Below, piece after piece: positions 1 to 7,754 of a stretch of 64,000 nucleotides of DNA (its first letter is position 1; each line of letters begins with the position of its first letter). The translations under genes and the position numbers were made by a program. This DNA comes from Actinomycetota bacterium. Lineage in GTDB: Bacteria > Actinomycetota > Acidimicrobiia > Acidimicrobiales > Ilumatobacteraceae. The DNA is taken from positions 1 through 64,000 of the forward strand of contig CAUJET010000056.1 in NCBI GenBank assembly GCA_963169665.1, in the 5' to 3' direction. Under the pieces are notes generated by a model. That model searched no databases. It saw nothing but the letters and a program-made list of their open reading frames with translations, and was not told where the DNA came from.

Positions 1-98
1 ACATGGCGCACATCCGGCGCAAGCTCGAGGCCGAATCGTCGCGGCCTCGACACTTCATCACCGACTCCGGCGTCGGCTACCGCTACGAGCCGGCGTGA
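1..98 (+). CDS. OmpR/KdpE-type response regulator, C-terminal end only
   Basis: Only the last 31 codons lie in the window; the stop is TGA at 96-98. They encode the end of a winged-helix DNA-binding domain (MAHIRRKLE, then GVGYRYEP), the recognition helix and wing typical of OmpR-family regulators. It is closely similar to the end of the regulator at 3401-4093 (MAHIRRKLE, GMGYRFEP), so two paralogous KdpE-like regulators flank the DUF4118 and kdpD genes. The receiver domain lies upstream and cannot be seen. Its phosphodonor is unknown. Confidence 0.85.
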   Translation, partial: MAHIRRKLEAESSRPRHFITDSGVGYRYEPA

Positions 99-114
99 CG
101 GATCGGCGACCGGC

Positions 115-159
115 GCTAAGAACGCGTCAACACCCGCACCGCCCCGTCGGAGCGGGAGT
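115..159 (+). promoter_or_regulatory. Promoter-like block, copy 1 (candidate response-regulator site)
   Basis: Positions 115-131 (GCTAAGAACGCGTCAAC) match 4089-4105 at 14 of 17 bases. A second shared block, GGAGCGGGAGT at 149-159, matches 4126-4136 at 10 of 11. Each pair lies just after a KdpE-like regulator gene and about 32 nt before a potential start codon (ATG 164 here, GTG 4137 in the other copy). The similarity is seen directly. Binding by the KdpE-like regulator is inference. Confidence 0.4.
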
Positions 160-163
160 ACAG

Positions 164-940
164 ATGGTTGTCATGAGCACCACCCACACGACCCCCACGT
201 CGACGCTCGACCAGTTCCGTCGCGCTCTCACCGTCGCAGGACCCCTCGCCGTGCTCGGCGTCGCGTGGGCGTCCACCGGCGTGCGCGACACCATGGCGAT
301 CGCCAACGTCGCCCTCGTCATGGCGGTGCTCACCGTCGCGGTCGCCACGGTGAGCTGGCGCGCGGGCATCACCACCTCGATCGGCGCCGCGCTCGGTCTC
401 AACTACTTCCACACCGAGCCGGTGCACACCCTGCGCATCACGGCCCAGGCGGACGTGGTCGCCGTGCTGCTGCTCGCCTCCATCGGTATCGCCGTCAGCA
501 TCGCCACCGCGCTACGGGTGCGTTCGTTCGCCCGTGAGCACACCGCCACCACTGCCGCCGAGCACCGCTCGCTACTCGCCACGGCGAGTGCGCACGACCG
601 GCCGGTCGCCGTGGTGTGGACGGAGGCGGTGCAGGCGATGTGCGCCGGCATGTCGTTGGTCGACTGCCGCATCGAGCCCGTCGGATCGTCGAAGCTGCCG
701 ACCATCGCCCGGCAGCGACCACACACCGACGAGTCGACAACCCTCGTGTTGCCCGACGGTGGTGCGGTCGTCGCGTTCGTCGACCCGCGCAGCCATGCCC
801 AGGTGACGCTCACCCCCAAGGCGGGCATGGGGTCGATCGAACTCGACCGGCGCATCGTGTTCGCGTTCGTCGATCAGCTCGAGCTCGCACTGTCGTCGGT
901 GCTCCCGCCGCCGCTGAAGGCATCCGGCGCGGCACACTGA
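164..940 (+). CDS. Stand-alone DUF4118 membrane protein (KdpD membrane-domain-like)
   Basis: This 258-residue protein has about four hydrophobic helices between residues 25 and 125. A loop there (NYFHTEPVHTLRI) matches the DUF4118 loop of the neighbouring KdpD (NWFLIPPYHTFRI). A soluble C-terminal half of about 130 residues follows, with no histidine-kinase motifs. It therefore looks like the sensor and membrane module of KdpD without a kinase. The start at ATG 164 follows GGGAG by 5 nt; ATG 173 and an upstream GTG at 95 are alternatives. It ends 4 nt before kdpD, so the two are almost certainly cotranscribed. A role in sensing K+ or envelope state is inference. Confidence 0.75.
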   Translation: MVVMSTTHTTPTSTLDQFRRALTVAGPLAVLGVAWASTGVRDTMAIANVALVMAVLTVAVATVSWRAGITTSIGAALGLNYFHTEPVHTLRITAQADVVAVLLLASIGIAVSIATALRVRSFAREHTATTAAEHRSLLATASAHDRPVAVVWTEAVQAMCAGMSLVDCRIEPVGSSKLPTIARQRPHTDESTTLVLPDGGAVVAFVDPRSHAQVTLTPKAGMGSIELDRRIVFAFVDQLELALSSVLPPPLKASGAAH

Positions 941-944
941 TCTC

Positions 945-3404
945 GTGGAGCGAGGCCGTCTGCGCGTGTACCTGGGAGCCGCCGCAGGTGTCGGCACCAC
1001 GTGCGCGATGCTCGACGAGGCCATCCGTCGGCAGGGTCGCGGCACCGATGTGATGGTCGGGTGCGTCCGCACCCACGGACGGCCGTTCACGGAGGACCGT
1101 CTCGACCGTCTCGACCGGCTCGGCAGGCTCGGGAGCGCCGGCGGCCTGGCCGACGAACTCGACGTCGATGCCGTGCTGGCTGCCGGGCCGTCGGTGGTGC
1201 TCGTCGACGAACTCGCCCGCCGCAACCCGCCGACGGCGGCTCGGTCGCACCGGTGGCAGGACGTCGACGTGCTCCTCGACGCGGGGATCGACGTGATCAC
1301 CACCGTCACCGTGCAGCAGATCGGTTCGCTCGCCGACCCGGTGCGCGACATCGTCGGCCGCGCCCCCGAGGACACGGTGCCTGACGAATTCCTCGGTCGC
1401 ACCGACCAGATCGAACTCGTCGACATCTCCCCCGAAGCGATCCGCCGCCGCATCGCGCACGGCAACGTGTTCGGTCCCGACGATCTCCGACCGGAGGACG
1501 CCGACCTGTTCAACTCGACCGCGTTCGCCGAGCTGCGGTCGCTGATGATGTTCTGGATGGCCGACCGGTTGGCGGCCGGGCCGGGCGATCTGCGCAACGC
1601 TCGCGAGAAGGTCGTCGTGGCCGTCACGGACAGCCCGAATGCCGACGTGGTGCTGCGCCGGGCGGCGCGGCTCGCCCAGCGATCGCGAGCTCCGATGGTC
1701 GGTGTGCACGTCCGCCCGGCCGCCGGCGGCGACGACCCCCGGCGGGCGGAGCGACGCCGCCGGGTCGAGCAATTGGGCGGCGCCTACCAGGAACTGCTCG
1801 GCGACGACGTCGCCGAGACGCTGATCGCGTTCGCCGACACCGAACGGGCCACCCAGCTCGTGCTCGGCACCACGGGCAGAGCCGGCCGATTCCGTTCGGT
1901 ACGCCCCACGGTGGTCGACGAGGTGATCAGGCGGGCGACCACCGTCGACGTGCACGTGGTGTCGACTGATGAACGAGCCGTCGGCGACGGCGTGTGGAGC
2001 GGCAGACGATCGCTGTCGAGGCGTCGCCAGCTGATCGCTGCTGCGCTCGGAGGCGCTGGCCTCGCTGCGCTCACCTGGGTGCTCGCGGACGCCCGCGACG
2101 ACGTCTCGGTCGCCACCTCGCTGTCGCTGTACCTCCTGGCCGTCGTGGCGATCACCGCGGCGGGTGGAGCGGTGCCCGGACTGCTCGCGGCCGTGGCGGC
2201 ACCACTGCTCGCGAACTGGTTCCTCATCCCGCCGTATCACACGTTCCGCATCGCCGACGGCGAGAACGTGCTCGAGCTGGTGGTGTTCCTGTCGGTCGCA
2301 GCGATCGTGTCGTCGTTCGTCAGCATCTCCGCACGTCGCTCCGTCGAGGCCGAACGGGCTCGGCGCGAAGCCGCGACGCTCGCATCGCTCACCGTCTCGG
2401 GCCAGCTCGATCTCCCCGACGTGGTGGTCGAACAGCTGCGACGGGCGTTCCACCTCGACGGCGTGGCCGTGCTGGCGCCCGGTGACGAGCCGATGCAGGT
2501 GCTCGCCTCGGCGGGCGACGCCCCGCACCGACCCTCCGATGCCGACGACGTGCAGCCGCTCTCCAGCGGCTTCGTGGTCGTCACCCGCGGTCCGGCGCTC
2601 GGTGCCGACGATCACCGTGTGATGCGCGCGTTCCTCGGCCAGCTGTCCCGGGCGCTCGAACAGCAACGGCTGCGCGAGATCGCCGCCGAGGCCGAAGCCC
2701 TCGCACGGGCCGACGAGCTGCGCACCGCCATGCTGCGCGCCGTCTCGCATGACCTGCGCTCACCGCTCGCGAGCATCAAGGCGTCGGTGTCGAGCATGCG
2801 ACAACCCGACGTCGACTGGCCGGCCGAGGCCCGCGACGACTTCCTCGCGTCGATCGAGGACGAGACCGACCGGCTCACCTCCATCGTCACCAATCTGCTC
2901 GACCTCAGCCGCCTCGAGGCCGGGGTGCTCCGTCCCGTCCTCCGCTCCACGTCGATGGAGGAGATCGTGCCGGCTGCGCTGCATGCGATCGGCGCCGGCA
3001 ATGACCGGGTGTCGATCGAGCTACCGCCCGATCTGCCCGAAGTGCAGACCGACCCGGCCCTGCTCGACCGGGTGATGGCCAACCTCATCGGCAACGCGCT
3101 GCGCTGGTCACCGCCGGACCGACGGGTTCGCGTCCAGGCGCACCGCACCGGCGGCGACGTGCAGGTCCACGTGATCGACCACGGCCCGGGCATCCCGGTC
3201 GCGCAGCGGGCCGTGGTGGTGCAGCCGTTCCACCGGCTCGACGACTCCGGCGCCAGCGGTGGCCTCGGGCTCGGCCTCGCCATCGCCGACCGCTTCGTCG
3301 CCGCGGTGGGCGGCGTGCTCGAGCTGCGCGACACGCCGGGCGGCGGTCTCACCGCCGTCGTCACCCTGCCGGCGTCGACCGACGGCCCCAGGGGGCGCCC
3401 GTGA
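945..3404 (+). CDS. kdpD: KdpD-type sensor histidine kinase
   Basis: This 819-residue sensor kinase shows the full KdpD architecture: an N-terminal KdpD domain (about 1-210), a universal-stress-like domain (about 222-345), a DUF4118 membrane segment (about 360-465), a GAF-like stretch, HisKA with the phospho-acceptor His602 in VSHDLRSP, and an HATPase with NALRW, DHGPGIP and GLGLGLAI. In KdpD the family senses low K+ or turgor and phosphorylates KdpE. Oddities: the Walker-A-like motif reads GAAAGVGTT, with Thr18 where the family has Lys, and the usual DELAHTN reads DELARRN. The GTG start follows the DUF4118 gene by 4 nt, and the stop overlaps kdpE by 4 nt (GTGA). No kdpFABC is in the window; a KimA-like permease follows instead. 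Confidence 0.92.
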   Translation: MERGRLRVYLGAAAGVGTTCAMLDEAIRRQGRGTDVMVGCVRTHGRPFTEDRLDRLDRLGRLGSAGGLADELDVDAVLAAGPSVVLVDELARRNPPTAARSHRWQDVDVLLDAGIDVITTVTVQQIGSLADPVRDIVGRAPEDTVPDEFLGRTDQIELVDISPEAIRRRIAHGNVFGPDDLRPEDADLFNSTAFAELRSLMMFWMADRLAAGPGDLRNAREKVVVAVTDSPNADVVLRRAARLAQRSRAPMVGVHVRPAAGGDDPRRAERRRRVEQLGGAYQELLGDDVAETLIAFADTERATQLVLGTTGRAGRFRSVRPTVVDEVIRRATTVDVHVVSTDERAVGDGVWSGRRSLSRRRQLIAAALGGAGLAALTWVLADARDDVSVATSLSLYLLAVVAITAAGGAVPGLLAAVAAPLLANWFLIPPYHTFRIADGENVLELVVFLSVAAIVSSFVSISARRSVEAERARREAATLASLTVSGQLDLPDVVVEQLRRAFHLDGVAVLAPGDEPMQVLASAGDAPHRPSDADDVQPLSSGFVVVTRGPALGADDHRVMRAFLGQLSRALEQQRLREIAAEAEALARADELRTAMLRAVSHDLRSPLASIKASVSSMRQPDVDWPAEARDDFLASIEDETDRLTSIVTNLLDLSRLEAGVLRPVLRSTSMEEIVPAALHAIGAGNDRVSIELPPDLPEVQTDPALLDRVMANLIGNALRWSPPDRRVRVQAHRTGGDVQVHVIDHGPGIPVAQRAVVVQPFHRLDDSGASGGLGLGLAIADRFVAAVGGVLELRDTPGGGLTAVVTLPASTDGPRGRP

Positions 3405-4093
3405 GCCGCATCCTGTGCGTGGAGGACGAGCCGCACCTGCTGCGCACCTTGGGCGCGAACCTGCGGGCCCGCGGCTACGACGTCGACCTCGCCCCCTCGG
3501 GTGAGCGCGCGCTCGAACTCGCCGCCGCGGCCAAGCCCGATCTGGTGGTCCTCGACCTCGGGTTGCCCGGCATCTCGGGCCTGGAGGTCATCCGATCGCT
3601 CCGGCACTGGACGTCGGTGCCGATCGTGGTGCTCTCGGCTCGCGACAGCGAATTCGACAAGATCGGCGCCCTCGATGCTGGTGCCGACGACTACGTGTCG
3701 AAGCCGTTCGGGATGGGCGAGCTGATGGCCCGATTGCGGGCTGCGCTCCGCAGGCCGGTGCCCACCGAGGAGCCGCCGGCGGTGGTGACCGCCGACTTCA
3801 CGGTCGATCTCGCCGCCCAGCGGGTGATCACCCCGGCGGGCGACGCCAGGCTCACCCCGACCGAATGGCATCTCGTGGAGGTGCTGGTGCGCCGTGCGGG
3901 CCGGTTGGTGTCGAGCCGCGAACTCCTGCAGGCGGTGTGGGGTCCGCAATACGGCGACGAGACCAACTACCTGCGGGTGCACATGGCCCACATCCGTCGC
4001 AAGCTCGAGCCCGAGCCCAGCAGGCCCCGCTACTTCCACACCGAGCCGGGCATGGGGTACCGGTTCGAGCCGGTCGAGGACGAGCACCGCTAA
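3401..4093 (+). CDS. kdpE: KdpE-type response regulator
   Basis: This 230-residue OmpR-family regulator has a receiver domain (acidic pocket E8-D9, phospho-acceptor D52 in VVLDLGLPG, K101 in SKPF) followed by a winged helix from about residue 130 to the end. The GTG start lies inside the stop of kdpD, which indicates translational coupling. It is the cognate partner of the kinase by position. Its stop codon lies within a promoter-like block at 4089-4136 that is repeated before the DUF4118 gene, so it may control both the permease downstream and its own operon. That regulatory link is inference. Confidence 0.92.
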   Translation: MSRILCVEDEPHLLRTLGANLRARGYDVDLAPSGERALELAAAAKPDLVVLDLGLPGISGLEVIRSLRHWTSVPIVVLSARDSEFDKIGALDAGADDYVSKPFGMGELMARLRAALRRPVPTEEPPAVVTADFTVDLAAQRVITPAGDARLTPTEWHLVEVLVRRAGRLVSSRELLQAVWGPQYGDETNYLRVHMAHIRRKLEPEPSRPRYFHTEPGMGYRFEPVEDEHR

Positions 4094-4136
4094 GAAGCCG
4101 TTAACGTCCGTCGCCGGGCGTCCGGGGAGCGGCAGT
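4089..4136 (+). promoter_or_regulatory. Promoter-like block, copy 2, before the KimA-like gene
   Basis: Positions 4089-4105 (GCTAAGAAGCCGTTAAC) repeat the element at 115-131, and 4126-4136 (GGAGCGGCAGT) repeats 149-159. The block overlaps the kdpE stop and ends one base before an in-frame GTG at 4137, so a leaderless transcript starting there is possible. Conservation of two separate blocks with similar spacing favours shared regulation over chance. No binding data can be inferred from sequence alone. Confidence 0.4.
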
Positions 4137-4163
4137 GTGGACGAGCCGACGAGGTCGGCACCT

Positions 4164-6032
4164 ATGGCCGCACTGAAGCAGATCCTCCTCGGCAAGCCGC
4201 TCTCGAGCGCTGACGAGCACCACCAACGTCTGAGCAAGAAGATCGCACTGCCGGTCTTCGCCTCCGACGCCATCTCCTCCACCGCCTACGCCACCGACGA
4301 GATCCTCGTGGTCATCGTGCTGCAGGCCGGCGTGGGCGCCACGGCGTTCCGCCCCCTGATGCCGATCGCGATCATCGTCTGCATCCTGATGGCGATCGTC
4401 GTCACGTCGTACCGGCAGACGATCCACGCCTACCCGTCCGGTGGCGGCGCCTACATCGTGAGCCGCGAGAACCTCGGCACGATGCCGGCGCTGGTCGCCG
4501 GGTCGTCGCTGCTGGTCGACTACATCCTCACGGTGTCGGTCAGCGTGGCCGGCGGTGTGCTGGCGATGCGCACGGCGTTCGGGTTCGACACCAAGTGGAC
4601 CGTGCCCGTCTGTCTGCTCTGTGTGTTCATCATGACCGTGATGAACCTGCGCGGCGTGAAGGAGTCGGGCGCTGCGTTCGCCGGCCCGACGTACTTCTAC
4701 ATCCTGATGCTGATCATCCTGATCGGCACGGGCCTGTACCGCATCTACGTCCAGCACGTCGGTCCGATCCCTGCAGAGCTGCTGTCGGAGGAGGCGATCG
4801 AGAAGAGCGCCCAGGTGGGGTCGCTCAGCCTGATCATGCTGCTGCGAGCGTTCTCCTCCGGTGCCGTGGCCTTGTCGGGTGTCGAGGCCGTGTCGAACGG
4901 CGTGCCCGCCTTCCAGAAGCCCGAGAGCAAGAACGCGGCGACGACGCTCATGTGGATGGGCACGATCCTCGGCACATGCTTCTTCGGTGTGTCCGTGCTG
5001 GCCTCGCACCTCAAGCCGTTCCGCGGCGAGGCCGACGGCAACGGCCTGGGGTTGATGGCCGAGTACCTGTACGACGGCAAGGGCGTCATGTTCTGGCTGA
5101 CGATGATCGCGACGTTCTTCATCCTGATCCTCGCCGCGAACACCGCCTACGCCGACTTCCCCCGCCTCGCGTCGATCATCGCCAAGGACGGCTTCCTGCC
5201 CCGGCAGTTCTTCAACCGGGGTGCCCGCCTGGTGTTCTCCAACGGCGTGCTCTTCCTCGCGATCGTCGCCGCAGCGCTGATCGTCGCCTTCCAGGGCGAC
5301 ATCTCCAAGCTGATCCCGCTCTACGCGTTCGGCGTGTTCACCGGCTTCACCCTCAGCCAGACCGGCATGGTGCGCCACCACCTCAAGCACCGTGAGCCCC
5401 ACTGGCAGGCGGGCCTCGTCATCAACGCGATCGGCGCCATCACCACCGGCCTGATCGCCGTCATCGTCGTCGTCTCGAAGTTCACCGAGGGCGCCTGGAT
5501 CCCTGCGGTCCTCATCCCGATCATGGTCGTGATGTTCAAGAGCATCGGCCGCCACTACACCAAGGGTCGTGCCGCCGTCGCGGTCGAGCCCGGCTATTGG
5601 CCGAAGCGCGAGACGCACACGATGGTGGTGCTCGTCGGAGGGATCAACAAAGGCGTGCTGCACGGCGTGCAGTACGCGCGCTCGCTCGCCCCCGATCGCA
5701 TCATGGCCGTCACCGTCGCGAGCGACGACGAGGAACGGGTGCGGCTCGAGCAGCAGTGGCACGACTTCGGTGTGCCGATCGAACTGCACACGGTGTACTC
5801 GCCGTACCGCGAGCTCACCCGCCCGATCCTCGAGTTCCTCGACGAGCTCGATGCCCAGCACGAGGGCGACATCATCACGGTCGTCATCCCCGAGTTCGTC
5901 ACGTCGTGGAGCAGCCAGTGGCTCCACAACGGGAGTGCCTTCGCGCTGAAGGCGAAGCTGCTGCACCGACCGCACACCGCCGTCGTCTCGGTGCCCGTCC
6001 ACATGCACGACGGCGTCGTCGAGGAGGTCTGA
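4164..6032 (+). CDS. KimA/YdaO-like APC-superfamily potassium permease
   Basis: This 622-residue protein has about twelve membrane helices and then a soluble universal-stress-like tail from about residue 475. The N-terminus LLGKPLSSA, the SYRQTIHAYPSGGGAYIVS stretch, LLVDYILTVSVS and NLRGVKESG match Bacillus subtilis KimA, a high-affinity proton-coupled K+ importer that is inhibited by c-di-AMP. M. tuberculosis Rv2690c, beside ceoB/ceoC, is the likely actinobacterial counterpart. ATG 4164 was chosen; the in-frame GTG 4137 would add nine residues and fits a leaderless start. Two TrkA-type RCK genes follow after 5 nt, consistent with one K+ uptake operon. The substrate is inferred from family and context; amino-acid transport is the main alternative. 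Confidence 0.8.
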   Translation: MAALKQILLGKPLSSADEHHQRLSKKIALPVFASDAISSTAYATDEILVVIVLQAGVGATAFRPLMPIAIIVCILMAIVVTSYRQTIHAYPSGGGAYIVSRENLGTMPALVAGSSLLVDYILTVSVSVAGGVLAMRTAFGFDTKWTVPVCLLCVFIMTVMNLRGVKESGAAFAGPTYFYILMLIILIGTGLYRIYVQHVGPIPAELLSEEAIEKSAQVGSLSLIMLLRAFSSGAVALSGVEAVSNGVPAFQKPESKNAATTLMWMGTILGTCFFGVSVLASHLKPFRGEADGNGLGLMAEYLYDGKGVMFWLTMIATFFILILAANTAYADFPRLASIIAKDGFLPRQFFNRGARLVFSNGVLFLAIVAAALIVAFQGDISKLIPLYAFGVFTGFTLSQTGMVRHHLKHREPHWQAGLVINAIGAITTGLIAVIVVVSKFTEGAWIPAVLIPIMVVMFKSIGRHYTKGRAAVAVEPGYWPKRETHTMVVLVGGINKGVLHGVQYARSLAPDRIMAVTVASDDEERVRLEQQWHDFGVPIELHTVYSPYRELTRPILEFLDELDAQHEGDIITVVIPEFVTSWSSQWLHNGSAFALKAKLLHRPHTAVVSVPVHMHDGVVEEV

Positions 6033-6037
6033 GTCAC

Positions 6038-6700
6038 ATGCACATGATCGTGGTGGGGTGCGGGCGCGTCGGTTCCACCGTCGCCCGCGAGCTGTCCGAC
6101 GCGGGCCACGACGTGGTCGTCGTCGACCGCAAGGCCGACGCGTTCCGCCGTCTCGGCGAGGGCTTCGCCGGCCGCACGATGACCGGCATCGGGTTCGACA
6201 AGGACCTGCTCACCGCTGCCGGCATCACGCCGGAGAGCGCGGTGATGGCCGTGACGAGCGGCGACAACTCGAACATCCTGATCGCCCGCGTGGCTCGCGA
6301 GACGTTCGGTGTGCAGCACGTCGTGGCTCGCATCTACGACCCCAAGCGCGCCGTCGTCTACGAGCGCCTCGGCATCCCCACCGTCGCGTCGGTGGCGTGG
6401 ACCAGCGCCCGTGTGCTGCGCACGGTGCTGCCGCACGGCAGCGAGGTGGAGTGGACCGATCCCACGTCCACGTACGTGCTCGTCGAGCGGCGGGTACCGC
6501 CCGCCGGTGCGGGCCGTTCCGTCGCCGACGTCGAAACGTCGAGCGGTCGCGTGTGTCTGCTCACCCGCAGCGGCCACGCCCAGGTGCCGGCCACGACCCT
6601 GCTCCTGCAGGAGGACGATCTGATCCAGGTGATGACGCCGAGCGACGCGATCGGCGCCATCGACGCCGTGCTCGCCGGCACCCACGAAGGAGCGCACTGA
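6038..6700 (+). CDS. trkA: TrkA/RCK-family potassium regulatory protein (CeoB-like)
   Basis: This 220-residue protein begins with a Rossmann RCK_N domain (VVGCGRVGS, acidic VVDRK at the end of strand 2) that binds NAD(H) or ATP in this family. A more divergent RCK_C-like tail follows from about residue 140. It starts 5 nt after the permease gene and its stop overlaps the next RCK gene, so the three are cotranscribed. TrkA/KtrA proteins gate K+ channel subunits such as TrkH or KtrB; none is encoded here, so the permease is the obvious local partner. That partnership is inference. Confidence 0.88.
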   Translation: MHMIVVGCGRVGSTVARELSDAGHDVVVVDRKADAFRRLGEGFAGRTMTGIGFDKDLLTAAGITPESAVMAVTSGDNSNILIARVARETFGVQHVVARIYDPKRAVVYERLGIPTVASVAWTSARVLRTVLPHGSEVEWTDPTSTYVLVERRVPPAGAGRSVADVETSSGRVCLLTRSGHAQVPATTLLLQEDDLIQVMTPSDAIGAIDAVLAGTHEGAH

Positions 6701-7362
6701 TGAAGGTGATCATCGCCGGCGCGGGCAGCGTCGGCAGGTACATGGCAGGGCAGTTGGTGCTCGGCGGTCACGAGGTGACGCTGCTCGACCAGGACCCGAA
6801 CGTGCTGAGCCGTCACGCCGCGCTCGCAGCGGGCGTCAACTGGGCGCAGGGCGACGGCTGTGAGATCGACACCTTGGCGCGCATCGGCGCCGCCGATGCC
6901 GACGTCGTGGCCGCGGTCACCGGTGACGACGAGGACAACCTCGTCATCTCGCTGCTCGCCAAGCAGGAGTTCGGCGTGCCCCGCGTGGTGGCCCGCGTGA
7001 ACAACCCGAACAACGAGTGGATGTTCACCGACATGTGGGGTGTCGACGTCTCGGTGTCGACGCCGCACCTGTTGACCGGTCTCGTCGAGGAGGCCGTGAG
7101 CGTCGGCTCGTTCGTCCGCCTGCTCACCCTCGCCCAGGGCAAGGCCCGTCTCGCCGAGGTCACGCTCGCCGACAACTCCCCTGCGCTCGGTCAGGAGATC
7201 TCACGACTCGGTCTGCCCCGCGAGTCGACCATCGTGGCGGTGCTCCGCACGTCGCAGGTCGTGGTACCCCGTGGCGACACGGTGCTGCACGCCGGCGACG
7301 AGGTGATGGTGCTCGTGACCGGCGAGTCCGAGCCCGACGTCCGCCGGATCCTGGTGGGCTGA
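6700..7362 (+). CDS. trkA: TrkA/RCK-family potassium regulatory protein (CeoC-like)
   Basis: This 220-residue RCK protein has an N-terminal Rossmann fold (IAGAGSVGRYMA, then LLDQD) and a well-formed RCK_C domain (LGQEISRLGLP, then LHAGDEVMVLV). The ATG overlaps the preceding TGA by one base. The tandem of two single-RCK genes after a KimA-like permease mirrors Rv2690c-ceoB-ceoC of M. tuberculosis, though strand arrangement there may differ. The two proteins probably form a hetero-oligomeric ring. The ligand bound by RCK_C (for example c-di-AMP in KtrA/KtrC) cannot be read from the sequence. Confidence 0.88.
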   Translation: MKVIIAGAGSVGRYMAGQLVLGGHEVTLLDQDPNVLSRHAALAAGVNWAQGDGCEIDTLARIGAADADVVAAVTGDDEDNLVISLLAKQEFGVPRVVARVNNPNNEWMFTDMWGVDVSVSTPHLLTGLVEEAVSVGSFVRLLTLAQGKARLAEVTLADNSPALGQEISRLGLPRESTIVAVLRTSQVVVPRGDTVLHAGDEVMVLVTGESEPDVRRILVG

Positions 7363-7363
7363 C

Positions 7364-7690
7364 GTGGCGTTGCTGCGGCGACGACGCGACGCCGAGCAGG
7401 TGTCGTCGGTGACTGCGCACCCCGATCTGGTCGAGATCGCGTCGGCGATACCGCGACGGCGCATCGTGATCGAGGGCCAGGTGGTGCGCATGCGGGCGCG
7501 ACCCACGAGCGGCCAGCCGTCGCTCGCCGTCACCATCTCCGACGCGACCGGCTCAGCGACAGCCGTGTGGACCGGACGTCGCGCCATCGGCGGCGTCACC
7601 CTCGGTCGCCGCCTCCGGGTGGAGGGCGTCGCGACGCTGGTCGGTTCCCAGCTCGAGTTCACCAACCCCTCGTACACGTTGCTGCCCTGA
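7364..7690 (+). CDS. Small OB-fold nucleic-acid-binding-like protein
   Basis: This 108-residue protein starts at GTG one base after the ceoC-like stop. An Arg-rich N-terminus leads into a single OB-like barrel: IVIEGQVVRMRAR, then VTISDATGSATAVWTG, then LRVEGVA. The pattern resembles the tRNA-anti/RecG-wedge type OB fold. The same kind of gene (Rv2694c) lies near ceoB/ceoC in mycobacteria, so the linkage is conserved, but no function is established. It may bind nucleic acid. Its link to ion transport is only positional. Confidence 0.7.
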   Translation: MALLRRRRDAEQVSSVTAHPDLVEIASAIPRRRIVIEGQVVRMRARPTSGQPSLAVTISDATGSATAVWTGRRAIGGVTLGRRLRVEGVATLVGSQLEFTNPSYTLLP

Positions 7691-7754
7691 CGGTCCGCCC
7701 GACTCTCTCGCACGATGGCGTGGCCGCGCGCCGTGCCTCGGCCAGAATGCGACC

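Noticed and set aside
4101..6008. Open frame of 635 codons on the minus strand
   Set aside because: It is antisense to the KimA-like permease and has a low-complexity His/Asp/Arg composition.
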